A stretch of 24,340 bases of DNA, taken from contig MU270039.1 of NCBI GenBank assembly GCA_021432635.1, positions 889,147-913,486 of the forward strand, given 5' to 3'. Below, piece by piece: positions 9,180-19,667 of the stretch. The translations under genes and the position numbers were made by a program. The notes under the pieces are model-generated. The model saw nothing but the letters and a program-made list of their open reading frames with translations. It had not been told where the DNA came from and did no database searches. Positions within the stretch are counted from its first letter, which is position 1, and each line of letters opens with the position of its first letter. This stretch comes from Thozetella sp. PMI_491. Lineage: Eukaryota; Ascomycota; Sordariomycetes; Chaetosphaeriales; Chaetosphaeriaceae.

Positions 9180-9340
9180 AACCTTATATATCTAGTTAGG
9201 GGGAAGTAACTAATAATACCTATAGAGCTCTTATTTATAGGTATAACATTATAATTTAATACTTTAGTTAATACTAAAGCTAATATTTACCTCTTGTTAT
9301 AACTAAACCTTACTAAGTAGGTTATTAAGCAGCTAGGAGT
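9180..9340 (+). pseudogene. Chromovirus aspartic protease
   Basis: A short stretch carrying the retroviral-type protease active site. At 9264-9290 the frame reads L-V-N-T-K-A-N-I-Y where the family has L-V-D-T-G-A-N. The catalytic Asp is Asn (codon 9270-9272) and the Gly is Lys (9276-9278), both explained by G-to-A changes. The enzyme normally cuts the Gag-Pol polyprotein. It lies between the zinc knuckle and RT as expected. The surrounding sequence is degraded, so the limits are approximate. Confidence 0.68.
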
Positions 9341-10229
9341 ATAATATTAAAAGCTATTAAAGCTAATCCTTATTAAGAGCTTTAATAAGGTCTTATCTTA
9401 AAAGATCTCTAGTGTTTTAATAGTCTACTTATTATTAAATCGTTATAAGCTTTTAAATTAACTATTATTAGAGTTAGTGATAAGCTATAAGTTGATTATA
9501 GGCAGTAAGTTCCTAGAGGAATACTATATTATTATTGTGCTATATAATCGTAAGATCTACTAGTTTTTTACCTTCTTACCTATATATAATATTCTTAATA
9601 TTATCCTTCCCTTTTATATAAAGCCCTTATATATAAGGATAGACTACTAGTATAATATTAAATATTATACCCTAGCCTAGAACTATAATAAGAAGTGTTA
9701 ATTAGATAGGCGTTACTCAGGATAAATATCTATAATCTAAAAAGTATCTTTAAACTTTAAACCTATAAGTAAACCTAATTACTACTCTCTAGCTATAAGT
9801 AGACCTATTATAAAGATAAAATATACCTATAGCTATTCTTAAGATAATAGTCTTGGAAAGATAAAGTACTATCTTAAGGATAAGCTCTATATACTACTAC
9901 CTTTACTATAAAAGCTACTAAAGGCAAAGAATTAATTATCCCTTATCTCCCTGTCTTTAATTAGTGCGGCTAGGTTTAAAAGGAAATAGTTATAGATAGA
10001 GAATAATATAGATCTAGACTATTTTATTAGAATTATCTCTTTAGATAAGATTAATACTGTGATTTAGAATAAAAGGCTAGAGGCTTTCCCTAGTAAACCT
10101 AAAGTAGAGAAGTTAGTCTATAAGTACTAGCTAGACTATCTTATAGATCTAGCTCTCTTTTTCTCTTGTTAGTAATCTAATAAGCTGCCCCTAGATAATT
10201 AATAGGGTAAGATTAAGATTGACCTAACT

Positions 10230-10930
10230 GCCCCTTTTAAGGTTAAGACATACCTATTGTATAAAATAAATGTAAACCAGCTGGAGTATATATAAGACTA
10301 TCTAATAAAGAGCTATTAAAAAGGCTTTATTATATATAGTAAAGTATCTATAGTGTTGCTTATCCTTATTATTAAGAAACCCTATAAAGGATAGTACTTT
10401 TATATAGACTATAAGCACCTTAATACTATCTTTAGGAAGGATGTCTTTCCCCTGCCCTTAATTAATAAAATGCTAGACTAGATCTCTTATGTAAAGGTCT
10501 TTATAAAGCTAGACATCTGATAAGTATTTTATTAGATCAAGCTCTATCCTAACTCTATTGATCTAATTATATTCTAGACTAGGTTTAATATATTTATATA
10601 CTAGGTTATGCCCTTTAGCCTAACTAATAAGTTAGTAGTCTTTTAAGCCTATATTAATAAGATATTAGGCAACCTACTAGATGTTTGTTATATTACCTAT
10701 ATAAATAATATATTAATCTATTTTAATTACCTAGAAGATTATAATAGCTATATGTAACAAGTGGTTAAATAGCTATAAAACGCTAGACTATATAATAATA
10801 TTAAAAAGACTAAATATTATACTATTAGTATTAAGTTCCTAGGATTTATAATTACTATAAGAGGTCTTTATATAAACCCTAATAAAATAGTTATAGTTAT
10901 AGACTAGAAGCCCCTTGAGAATATATATAG
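10230..10930 (+). pseudogene. Chromovirus reverse transcriptase
   Basis: A clear Ty3/gypsy RT in the plus frame. Blocks in order: KTYLLYKINVNQLEYI; VLLILIIKKPYKG with YFYIDYKHLNTI (family RVDYR.LN..T); FPLPLINKMLD; FIKLDI near 10500 (family F.KLDLR.AY); VMPFSLTN at about 10608-10632 (family VMPFGLTNAP); and the catalytic box at 10698-10709 reading Y-I-N-N before ILIYF (family YVDDILIYS). FLGFIITIRG follows near 10840-10870. Both catalytic Asp codons are AAT. Most stops are TAG/TAA at Trp or Gln positions; one TGA near 10519 (GACATCTGATAAG) is an exception. RT copies element RNA into cDNA; this copy cannot. Confidence 0.92.
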
Positions 10931-11089
10931 AATATACTTTTTCGTTGGGTTTTATAACTTTTACTGTTATTTTATATATAACTTTAGTTGTATTATAAAG
11001 CCCTTAATGGATCTAACTAGGACTAGTGTATTATTTATATGGGAAAAGTATTAATAGGATACGTTTAATTAACTAAAACATAGCCTAAC

Positions 11090-11520
11090 TAGTACCCCTA
11101 TCCTTAGCTATTACTTGCTAATTATTAAGACTATACTAGAAATAAATGCTTCTAATAGTGTTTTAAGAGTAGTACTACTTTAGAAATGCCTTGATTAGAG
11201 CTAGTATCTAGTTAGTTACTTCTTTAAAAAGATAGTTAGCACTAAGACTAGATATTTAATCTAGGATAAGGAGTTGTTAATAGTGGTTTACACCTATAAG
11301 TACTAGTAAACCAAGCTTATAGGATTAACCACTCCTTTTATAATTATAACTAACTATAAAGCCCTTAAGCACTTTATAACTAAGTATCTCCTAAATAATA
11401 GATAAGTATATTAGGCTTAGGAACTATCTGCTTATAACTATAAGATTATCTATCAACTAGATAAGTAAAATATCCTAGCTAATGCCTTATTAAGAAAGTC
11501 AGAGCTTATTTATATAATAA
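11090..11520 (+). pseudogene. Chromovirus RNase H
   Basis: Follows RT after the connection segment (about 10880-11080, with FFVGFYNFYCYFI, family FLGFANFYRRFI). The Ty3-type RNase H reads EINASNSVLRVVL near 11137-11175 (family TDASD.A.GAVLSQ), then YLVSYFFKKI (family HPVAYFSRKM), YLI.DKELLIVV (family YDIYDKELLAIV), LTTPFIIITNYKALKHFI (family F.V.TDHKNLEYF), and finally LDKQNILANALLRKS (family PGKQN..ADALSRR). Several Asp residues of the family read Asn. Stops fall at expected Gln/Trp codons. It would degrade the RNA template during cDNA synthesis. Confidence 0.88.
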
Positions 11521-11829
11521 GAGAATATTATAATCAGGAGTAAACCATAGAAATATTAGATCCCTAGTGGGTGGTCCCTATCTATGTAATCTCCTTACTT
11601 GCTGCTAAAATCACTGTTATAGAACTACTGGATAGTATATTGTTAATAGATTAGATTCTATAGGTAAATTAAGCCGTAAAAAGGAGTTAGTAGTATATAG
11701 ACTCCCCTAATTAGGGCTTTAAAATAAATCTCTTACTTTATAATAATCTTCTTATTGTCTTAGACGTATTAGGTTTAAATAGTGTGCCCCTTTAGACCGC
11801 CCTTATTAAGTAGGCTTATAAACCTAAGG

Positions 11830-12760
11830 TTAGTAAGTATTTAAGACATAGTAAGACAAAGGAATTACTAAAAAGGCTATATTACTAGCTATTATTAGGT
11901 GTTGATATAAGATAATATGTTATAAACTATTAATCTTATTATTAAAGTAAGATCTTATATAATAAGACCCTTAGACTACTCTAATTACTTCCTATCCTAT
12001 TAATACTATAATAAGACATTATAATTAATAGTAAGGATATATCTAAGGACTATACTAGGTATGACTATATCTGGGTTATTGTAGATCGCCTTAGTAAATG
12101 CCCCTTTATACTCTTAAGGTATAAAGCTAATACTACTAAGGATATAGTAAAGCTGTTTTATACTTATATCTAGTATATCTTTAGCTCTCTTAATACTATA
12201 GTCTTTAATTATAGACTATAGTTTATCTTAGCCTTTATAAATAAGATATACCAGCTAATAAGTATAAAGTAGAAGCTCTTTACTGTTAATTATCTCTAGA
12301 CAAATAATAACTCTAAAGTAGTGATATAATAGATTAATTAGAAGCTGTGTCACTACTATAGCTACTTTTAAGACGACTAGTCGGAGTACTTACTAGTATT
12401 AGACTTTATATAGGTAACTACTCCTTATATAAATACTAGAGTGGCTCCCTATAAGATTGATATAAAGATAATACTAAGGCTATACTATGATTAGTATAAG
12501 TAGACAACTGCTAAGCAAAGCTATGCCAAGGATTTAACATAATTAAAGGCCTAGTAGTTTGTAAATTGTGCTTATAAAGTGTAGAAGTAGGTAAAGGAAT
12601 GCCTGGTTATAATACAGGCTTGTTAGAGCTGTTAAGCTAATAAGTACTACTAGAAGCCTAATTTTAAGGTTGGTGACTAAGCCTTTATCTTTATAAAGGG
12701 ATAAAGCTTTGACCGGCCTAGTCTAAAGCTAGGGAAGTAGATAGATAGCCTGTTTAAGAT
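11830..12760 (+). pseudogene. Chromovirus integrase
   Basis: N-terminal zinc-binding domain at about 11847-11950: HSKTKELLKRLYY, then VINY.SYY.SK, where the two Cys of H2C2 are Tyr. Catalytic core: WVIVDRLSKCPLF at about 12069-12107 is unmutated, with the first catalytic Asp intact (12084-12086). The second Asp position, exactly 41 codons on, is Asn (12207-12209) in FNYRL.FI (family VSDRGPQF). Next comes a LFTVNYL.TNN block near 12277-12306 (family STAYHPQTDG). Downstream, GLV..GSRQI near 12715-12750 in a shifted frame and LSYKIHLVFN-like sequence near 12800-12830 fit the integrase C-terminal GPF region that precedes a chromodomain. Integrase inserts the cDNA; this copy should be inactive. 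Confidence 0.87.
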
Positions 12761-12910
12761 TGTGAAGGTATATAATAGTGCTTATATATTAGATCTTTTA
12801 CTATCCTATAAAATACACTTAGTATTTAATGTAAGCCAGTTATAGAAGGTATTAGATGACCTACTCCTAGGGTAATTATAGCTAGAGCTAGAGCTTAATA
12901 TTATTAATGG

Positions 12911-13130
12911 AGAGCCTGAATAGGAGGTTAACTACTTAAAAGTATTATGTATTTACTATAGGAAATTATAATATAAGGCTTAATGGGTAGGGTATAATCC
13001 TAACGACGAGTAGTATTATGCCTTTAGCTTTTATAATATGTTATAGACGATCTAATACTTTTATGAGGAATATTTAGATACTCTTAGACTATTAGTAAAG
13101 CTAAACAAGTAGCTTTAAGCTATTAAAAAT
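12911..13130 (+). pseudogene. C-terminal chromodomain of the chromovirus
   Basis: A single frame reads EPE.EVNYLKV, YYRKL.YKA.WVGYNPNDE, .YYAFSFYN, then YFYEEYLDTLR and KLNK, where dots are in-frame stops. It matches the chromodomain that follows integrase in fungal chromoviruses (E-W-E-V..IL, L-Q-Y-K-x-x-W-x-G-Y, P-E-W-Y-x-A, ending in F-H-x-x-Y-P). Nearly every stop is TAG at an expected Trp or TAA at an expected Gln, and frame and length are preserved. Of the three aromatic-cage positions, one Trp (12983-12985, TGG) survives in WVGY. These domains bind methylated histone H3 tails or otherwise steer integration to heterochromatin; that role is family knowledge, not visible here. Confidence 0.88.
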
Positions 13131-13903
13131 AATTAGTAGCTAGATAGCTTTAATTAAGATAATAAGCCTTGTAAACTTAACACTTAGAAAAACCTCTACT
13201 GGCAGCCCTGCTTTTAGTAGATAGTAACCTTAAGGGTTGTTAACTCTAGATTCCCTTATAATTTAACTATAATCTTAGAGTTATAATCCTTTTAAGCCTT
13301 GCCCTATCTAATAACTAGATAAAAACGCCTTTATTAAGAGGGGTAGGGTTAGTATTTTCTAACGCTTATCCTAAGAGTATGCTAGTAGATGTATTAGTAT
13401 AATAGTCTAGCTAACTATTTAGGGTCTTAGAGGTAAATACTGGGCTAGTGTTTAACTCTAGATGTAGTTAGGAGTTTTTCCTTATGGAACTATTCCTACT
13501 ACCTTTCTAAATGTAAAAAGCCAGCTAAAATCACTGGTAATAATAATAGGTTCTCTTATATACCTGCCCCTAACTTTAAAGTCTCTTAGTAAGATAAATA
13601 AACCCTATATGCTTTATAAATGTTACTTTAAAGCTAAAAAAGATAGTATTTAAACTAACTTATAAGGGTAACCTCTAGATATACTATTAAGCTTATTAAA
13701 AACACCCTTATCAAGGTTAAGCTCTGCCTGGTAAGATTACTTATATAACCTAAAGGGATACAGATAGTGGCTGGCTTTCTTTTTACATAAAAAAGAGAGG
13801 GTTAACACAGGAAACCTTAAAGGATAAAGTATATACTTAGCGTTACCTATATTAGTTTACTTTACTTCTTACCTTCTTTTTTTAAGGATGAAAAACAAGC
13901 TTT
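13131..13903 (+). other. Chromovirus tail: possible coding extension, then 3' non-coding
   Basis: After the chromodomain the same broad frame stays fairly readable to about 13315 (DNKPCKLNT, NLYW.PCF, IVTLRVVNSRF), so the polyprotein may extend past the chromodomain. From there to the polypurine tract I see no domain or sustained frame. Composition is moderately AT-rich with some CpG, similar to the rest of this element. Confidence 0.45.
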
Positions 13904-13916
13904 AGGAAGGGGGTAG
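13904..13916 (+). other. Polypurine tract of the chromovirus
   Basis: AGGAAGGGGGTAG directly abuts the TG of the right LTR at 13917. A purine run at this position primes plus-strand DNA synthesis in LTR elements. Confidence 0.8.
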
Positions 13917-14222
13917 TGTTATAGCTGCTAGCCCTAACTATGGATCAGACTATCTATTATAAGTATATAGACAAACAGATAGCTATAGCTGCCTAGTAGC
14001 TGCCTAGCTACTGATCTCTATACAGCTATATACGTTAAGATCGTAGCAAGTAGAGGAGCTATAGACACCTAGAGGCCCTAGCTCCCTAGATATACCCCTG
14101 ATCAGAGCTAGAGAGCAGTTACGCTGCCTCCTTCTCCTTGATCTCTATCTTAAAGTCTTTAGTTATTTATCTAGAGTATAGTCAACTAGCCCTGTTGCTG
14201 CCCTGTAAAGCTCGCCGTGACA
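13917..14222 (+). repeat. Chromovirus 3' LTR
   Basis: 306 bp, colinear with 6846-7151. It ends GCCGTGACA, the best preserved terminus of the four, and is followed by the duplication GCTAG. It keeps more C/G than the left copy at its 3' end and less at several 5' positions, so each LTR was mutated independently. Confidence 0.95.
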
Positions 14223-14227
14223 GCTAG
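14223..14227. repeat. Target-site duplication GCTAG, right copy
   Basis: Identical to 6841-6845. Removing 6846-14227 rejoins the host gypsy sequence. Confidence 0.88.
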
Positions 14228-16060
14228 GTAAAAAATAATAATAAGGATAAGGAAGAAATTAAGGTAGTTATTACTAAGAAGGGAGGACTAAAGTTAATTC
14301 TAAACTAATTTATTAGCTTTAACTAGCTTAAGCCTAATAATATCTTAACTAAAAGTATTTCTATAGGTTATAGGTTTTAAATTAATAATATTAACCTTAT
14401 AGTTAATAAAAAAACTTATAAAAAGAAACTAAAAGAAGTATTTTAAGTCTTACTAGATATAGCTATAAATTAAAAACTTAAAGTTTTTATAGGGGATTTA
14501 ATTATACTTAGCTTTAAGTTTACCTATAATCTTAAGTTGTTATTAAAATAGAAAATAATTAATTTAAAATTAGTAGTTAACCTTAATAATAATATTATAA
14601 AGAGAACTAGTAAGCTAGTTGTTAAAGTTTTTAACTATAATATTTAGTCTATAGCTATATTACTTATCTTAAGGGAGAATATAAGAGTTATATTAAGTAG
14701 GTTCTAATATAATAATATCTTCTAGCTAATAAAGGAAGTTACTCAGGTAAATATATAAAAGTAAATTCAATAAATTTATAGTAATATACTAAGGTTTTTT
14801 TAACTAGAAGCCTATTTTAATTAGATTAAGAGAATAAGTATTTAAAAGATTTATAGCCTCTTAATGTTTTACTATAGAGTAAGACACTACTTAGATAATA
14901 ATAAGATATAAGTACTATTAAATTATAGCTTTAAGATTTATTTTATTAGTTATAATCTAGCTATAAAGCTTAAGATCTTATATATAATAACTAATACTTA
15001 CTCTAGGTTTGTCTATAAAGATATATATCCCTTCTTTAGTAAAGTAATAGAAATAGTCTGGCTTAACAATTATAAAGTTAATATCTACTTTTATATTAAC
15101 CTACTAGGAGAGAGAGGCTATAAAATACTATTAAAGATACTTTTTTTTATAGATATAAAGCTTATTTTTAATTATAATTTTATACCTATAATTAAAGTAT
15201 TAATAGTTTTTAATAATATAACTATTTATATAATAGTTATTAGTAAGGAGTTATTATCCTAAAAAGAAAAAGCTAGTATCTTAAGAAAATACTAGTTAAT
15301 AAGTATACTAGGATACTTATTAGTAAAAAAGTCCTAGAGTAGGTAGAGGTAGGAAAGGAGGAAGAGCTTATTAGATTTATCTAGCTTAAGATTACTAAGT
15401 AAGTTTACTATTACTTACTTTAAAAGTCTTTAGTTTTACTAGCTTATATAGGCTAGTAGGAGGGATTTATACTAAAGAAAGGACAATAAAAAAGAGGAGG
15501 TAAATTTAACAGTATTAGCCTTATTAGGTCTACTAGAGGAGTATAAGTTAATTTATAAGAGGTTTAAAATTTAAAAGAGAAAGGTCCTCCTAGTATAATC
15601 CTTTAGATTAATATACTATATAAAAGAAAGGGAAAAAAAGTATATCCTATTAATAATAAACTAAGTAATAGCTTAGTTCCTAAAGGTAATATTTACTAGA
15701 AGCTTAATAAGCTAATTAAAGCTAAGGAGAAAGTCTAGTAATAAAGAGGTAGTGCCTTGCCTTATAATAAATTCTTTATACTAAAGTTTAACAAGATTAA
15801 AAAGGGCTTAAAGCTAACTTTAAAGTAATTAAAACAAATCCTTAAAGGTACCTAAGGTCTAACCAGGTAAGAATAAGAGGTTTTAACTTATATCTTTTAC
15901 ATATAAAAGAAAGTATTAATATAAAGCTTTAAGGATATAGATATAATTAACCTTAAAGTTATCCCTTTATAATATATTAAGACTATTTTATATAAGGCCT
16001 AGTAAAAAAAATTAATTCTAATACCCTTAGTACTTATAAATAAGGTTATTAAGATATTTA
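14228..16060 (+). pseudogene. Gypsy pol, N-terminal part (protease/linker region), large element
   Basis: Resumes the large gypsy after the nested element. The plus strand shows recurring readable stretches but many TAA/TAG stops and frame changes, for example FKIYFISYNLAIKLKIL and YSRFVYKDIYPF near 14930-15040, and VLIVFNNITIYIIVISKELLS near 15200-15260. Gypsy elements have protease plus a linker here. I could not find a D-S/T-G active site, which may have been mutated beyond recognition. Composition is extremely AT-rich and nearly free of CpG and CpA. The assignment rests on position between gag and RT and on continuity of strand. Confidence 0.5.
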
Positions 16061-16840
16061 AGGAATATATTATTTAAAAGGTTTTTAAGGAGAGTTATAC
16101 TTTATATAGAAACTTATAGTTCCTTATAAAAAAGAAGAATAATAGCCTATAGATTATTAATAATATATAAAGGATTAATAACGTTATAATTAAAGATATA
16201 TTTCTACTATTAGGAGCAGATAACTTATCTAAAGAGTTTACTATATATAAACTCTTATCCCTTTTAGACCTTTTCTTTAGATATAATTAAGTCTTACTAG
16301 ACCTAAAGAGTAGGGACCTAATAATATTTGCCATTCTGATTAGCCTGTTTTATATATATACCCTATTATAGGGTATAACTAACTTAGTCATATAATTTAT
16401 AAGAGTAATTATAAGGATTTTCTATAACTTAATTCTATATATATATAAAGCCTTCCTTAATAATATCTATATTAAAAGTCTAACTATAACTTATAATAAT
16501 AAAGTTATATTACCTAAAGTCTAACACTATATTATAAAATATATTAATAATATTAACTTAATCCTATTAAACTATAAGCTTACTAGGGTAATAATAACTA
16601 GAGAGAAATCCTAGTAATGTTATAGTATAATAATAATCTTAAGATATATCTATAAAATATATAACTATAGCCCTGTTTAAGCTAAGGTTCTTAAGATTAT
16701 TAAATAGCCTAACTATTAAACTATTTTAAAAGTAAGAGGCTTTTTTAATATAATTAAATTCTATTATATATAGATTATTAATTTTATAGTAATTATAAAA
16801 CTATTTTTTTACCTTTAAAAGAAAGATATCTTATTTAACT
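16060..16840 (+). pseudogene. Gypsy reverse transcriptase (large element)
   Basis: Plus-strand Ty3/gypsy RT of a different lineage from the nested chromovirus. Blocks: FLIKKKNNSL (family FLVKKKNGK.R), RINNVIIKDI (family RINAVTIKD), LLSLLDLFFRYN.VLLDLKS then RDLIIF (family LLDLFSGYDQ..LD..SRD.TAF), LL.GITN (family LPQGYTN), and the catalytic box at 16453-16464 reading F-L-N-N before IYIKS (family F-[IL]-D-D-[IV]). Both Asp codons are AAT (16459-16464). The SRD segment and the I-K-x-P-x-T motif after the active site resemble non-chromodomain gypsy polyproteins of ascomycetes and basidiomycetes. RIP is near saturation but the length is conserved. Confidence 0.85.
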
Positions 16841-17330
16841 AGGGCTTTAATTAAAAAAAAGCTATAAAGGACTTAAAATAAATAGTTATTATTATACTAG
16901 TATTAATTAATCTAAATTATTCTAAGAGGTATAGATTTATTATATTATATATAGATATAAGTCTTAAAAGATAAGGAGTAATATTATTATAATAAGTTAA
17001 AGACTTTTTATATCCTAGCTAATATAAAAGTAGTCTCTAGATAAATATTAAGAAGTGGTATAATACTATTAAATATAAGTATTATAGACTTTTAGCTATG
17101 TTTAAACAGCTATAGTAATACTTATATAGAGTTTATTTTATAATTAAAATAAATGTTAAAGTCCTTATATATTAGCTTAATAAGATATATTTAGACCTGC
17201 TTAGTACTCTTTTTATAAGATAGATTTTATAGATTTATAACTTTAATTTTATAGTTAAGTATATATTAAGAGCTAAGAATATTATAGTAGATGTATTATC
17301 TTAAAAACCTCTTAGTACTTTTAACTAAAG
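16840..17330 (+). pseudogene. Gypsy RNase H (large element)
   Basis: Follows RT in order. RFIILYIDISLKR.GV at about 16931-16981 matches the start of Ty3-type RNase H (RPIIL..DAS..G.GA). The end reads IYNFNFIVKYILRAKNII then VDVLS at about 17233-17303, matching the F.F.V.HVPG..N..AD.LSR motif. Expected Asp and Gly residues read Asn, Arg or Ser. Stops are TAA/TAG. It lies upstream of integrase as in all gypsy elements. Confidence 0.8.
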
Positions 17331-17599
17331 GAAAAGGAAAGTAGAAAATAACCTGGATAACTTTATAAATGCCTAGATCTATTTATATAGAGTTATATTT
17401 ATATTTGCCCTATAGGTGTAATAAGATAGGTTGATAAGAGTCTAGTCTAAGAAATATAAAGCTATTATTAACTATCTTATATTATTTTATAAACTATAAG
17501 GTATAAATAAACTAAAACTATATTAATAAAAAGCTAATACTTATAAATATATAATATCTAACTAGATATTATAGTTATAAAAGATAGATAAAATATTAT

Positions 17600-18400
17600 A
17601 CTACTAGATAGTTAATAACTTTAAGTAGTAAAAGTTAATCTTTTAGTAGTACTATATTAAGACAGAGTATTAAGAGTAAAAACTAACTTATAGATATATT
17701 AAAGATTATTATTATTAATATAAATTATATAAGTATATTAAAATATAAGTTTAGTTTTATAAGTTATACTAGAGGTAAGATTTAAAGTAGTATAAAGATA
17801 GAAAGATCTATACCTCCTTAGCCTTATACTTATTTTACTATTAGTATATTAACGTCTAGTACTTACTAATTAATTAGGGTAAAATAAGTCTTTTAATATT
17901 CTACTATAGATTAATAGGTTAGGCTAAAGCCTTTCTAATTAGTAAAGCAACCTTAAGAATTATAGTATAATACCTTAAGTATAATATTATCATAAGATAT
18001 AAAATCTTAGTTAAAATAATTATTAATAATAACTTAGAAAATAAGGGTAAAATAATTAAAGCCTATAAGAGGTTTAAGATTAAAAGAATTACTATTTTAC
18101 CTTATAATTTATAAGTAAATAGTATTAGTAAAGGAGGGCACTAGACAATTATTAATAGGTTAGTAAAAGCAATAAATAATAGTATTAAAAGATGGGTAAA
18201 CTACCTATTAAATATATTATTTACTGATTAGACTATAGTCTATAATACCTATAGGATAGCCTTAGTTAGACTAGCCTTTTATATTAATCTTATAATACTT
18301 ATTAAGAATAATATACTAACCTAGAGACTAATAGACTAGGAATCTATTTATAATAATATTAATAACATTATTAATCAAGAGGAGTATCTCCTACTTAGAG
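17600..18400 (+). pseudogene. Gypsy integrase (large element)
   Basis: Plus-strand integrase core remnants. FLISKATLRII at about 17934-17967 leads into a KILVKIIINNNLENKGKI block near 18003-18056, where family D-N/D-G reads Asn-Asn-Asn, so the second catalytic Asp is lost. RITILPYNL at about 18087-18113 fits R...SPYHPQ, followed by VNSISKGGH (family GNG..ERGH) near 18117-18143 and RWVNYLLNILFTD.TIVYNTYRIAL then RLAF near 18190-18280 (family W...L...LWADR.T....TG..P..L..G). The His/Cys zinc domain upstream (about 17640-17740) is not clear. No chromodomain is visible downstream. Confidence 0.78.
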
Positions 18401-18950
18401 TAAAACTTATAGCTGCTAATAATAATATAATATAAGCTATATAAGAAAGACTTATAATAGTTTACTAAAAGATAACTAACGCTTAATAGTTATATTCTAA
18501 GGGTAAAAGGTGCTTTAATAGATAAAAAGTAATACTAAGGTATTTTATAATTATCTATAACTTAACTTATAAGATTAATAAGTTATAAAGCTAAAAGCTA
18601 ATATATAGATAAAAAGGATCCTATAAGATAGATAAAATAAGTATAAACAAAGCCTACTACCTTAAAACCTTAAAAAAAATACTTTTATCTAAGACTTATA
18701 CTTTAACTAGAGTAAAGTGATTTAACTAAGTTAATAAAATAACTATTATAAAAGACAATAAGATACTAATAAAACCTAATAATACTACTAATAAAAGTGT
18801 TAATACTAATAAGATAAAGAGAGAAAAGAATAGTAATAACAACCCTAAAGATAAAAGTAACAACAGTAAAAGCTCTAATTAAAATATATCTAATAATAAC
18901 AATAATATTATATATAACAAATAGCTGCTAAATAAAGTTAAGGTTTACCT
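18400..18950 (+). pseudogene. Integrase C-terminal extension of the large gypsy
   Basis: The frame after the core is rich in Lys, Asn, Ile and Ser. It reads TLTRVK then NKITIIKDNKILIKPNN at about 18704-18780, then an Asn/Lys/Ser low-complexity stretch near 18780-18920 (NKIKREKNSNNN, KDKSNNSKSSN), probably originally Asp/Glu/Ser-rich given GAT-to-AAT changes. Such acidic or low-complexity tails are common after gypsy integrases lacking a chromodomain. The end is arbitrary. Confidence 0.5.
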
Positions 18951-19650
18951 CTTTAATTACCTAGTCTCTAAAGACTTCTTTTAAATTAATACTTAATACC
19001 TTAGGCATTAATCTAGTCTTAAAAAGGGTTAAAATAGTTATATAAAGATTAGCTTGGGAAAAAAAAAAGTTCTTAACACTATATTTATAGTTTATATATC
19101 CCAAGGAAAAAGTTATATTTTTACCCTTTTAACTATAATTAAAGTTATTAATTAAAAAGATAAAGATATCTAGGCTTTAACTAAAGAGAGACTCTTCTTT
19201 TAAGACTCTTTCCAGTTAAATTAGATATTATTTAATATGTTTTTTATTTTATTAGTTATATACCTTAAAAAGAGTTAGTATTTTAGATTAAAAAGATTAA
19301 GTGTTTTACTTTAAAGAATAATAAGGAGTAAAAAGGGGTAAAAATAAGTGTTTAAACCTAACTAGATAAAAAAGCCTTAGTTTAAAAGGCTTAAAAAGCT
19401 TTTTAAATAATAGTATTATCCCTAATAATTATTTTCTTTTATCTTAAGATTATTAAAATATTTATACTATAAAGTATAGGTTAACCTATTATTATCTTTC
19501 TTTCTTTTATTTCCTATTATAAGGTAGTAAAAAAAGACTATAAATTAGCTTTAACCAGGGTAATTATCGTTTAAAAAGGGTAATACTTTAGTTTCTTAAT
19601 ATATTATCAGCTTTTAATAAAAAGGCTTCTTACCTATCAGCTAAGGAGAG

Positions 19651-19667
19651 GAGTGCCTACTAGGCAC
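19651..19667. repeat. Perfect 17-bp inverted repeat
   Basis: AGTGCCT-ACT-AGGCACT, two perfect 7-bp arms with a 3-nt loop, in one of the few GC-richer spots of this region. It could be a hairpin or the edge of an old insertion; function unknown. Confidence 0.5.

Larger units (their letters stand above)
6846..14222 (+). mobile_element. Complete Ty3/gypsy chromovirus, 7377 bp, RIP-mutated
   Basis: A full-length element nested between the gag and pol of the larger gypsy. Structure: 306-bp LTRs at 6846-7151 and 13917-14222, both starting TGTTATAG and ending in ACA, flanked by the 5-bp duplication GCTAG. The interior order is leader, gag with zinc knuckle, protease, RT, RNase H, integrase, chromodomain, 3' non-coding region and polypurine tract, all plus strand. 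The C-terminal chromodomain places it in the fungal chromovirus group of MAGGY-type elements, which use it to target or recognise heterochromatin. Most stops are TAG/TAA at expected Trp or Gln codons. Protease, RT and integrase each have at least one catalytic Asp changed to Asn, so it is not autonomous. Confidence 0.93.

Noticed and set aside
14228..16060. A separate non-LTR (LINE) element in this stretch
   Set aside because: No endonuclease or LINE-type RT motifs were seen. The RT further on is clearly of gypsy type, and this stretch falls naturally between gag and that RT.
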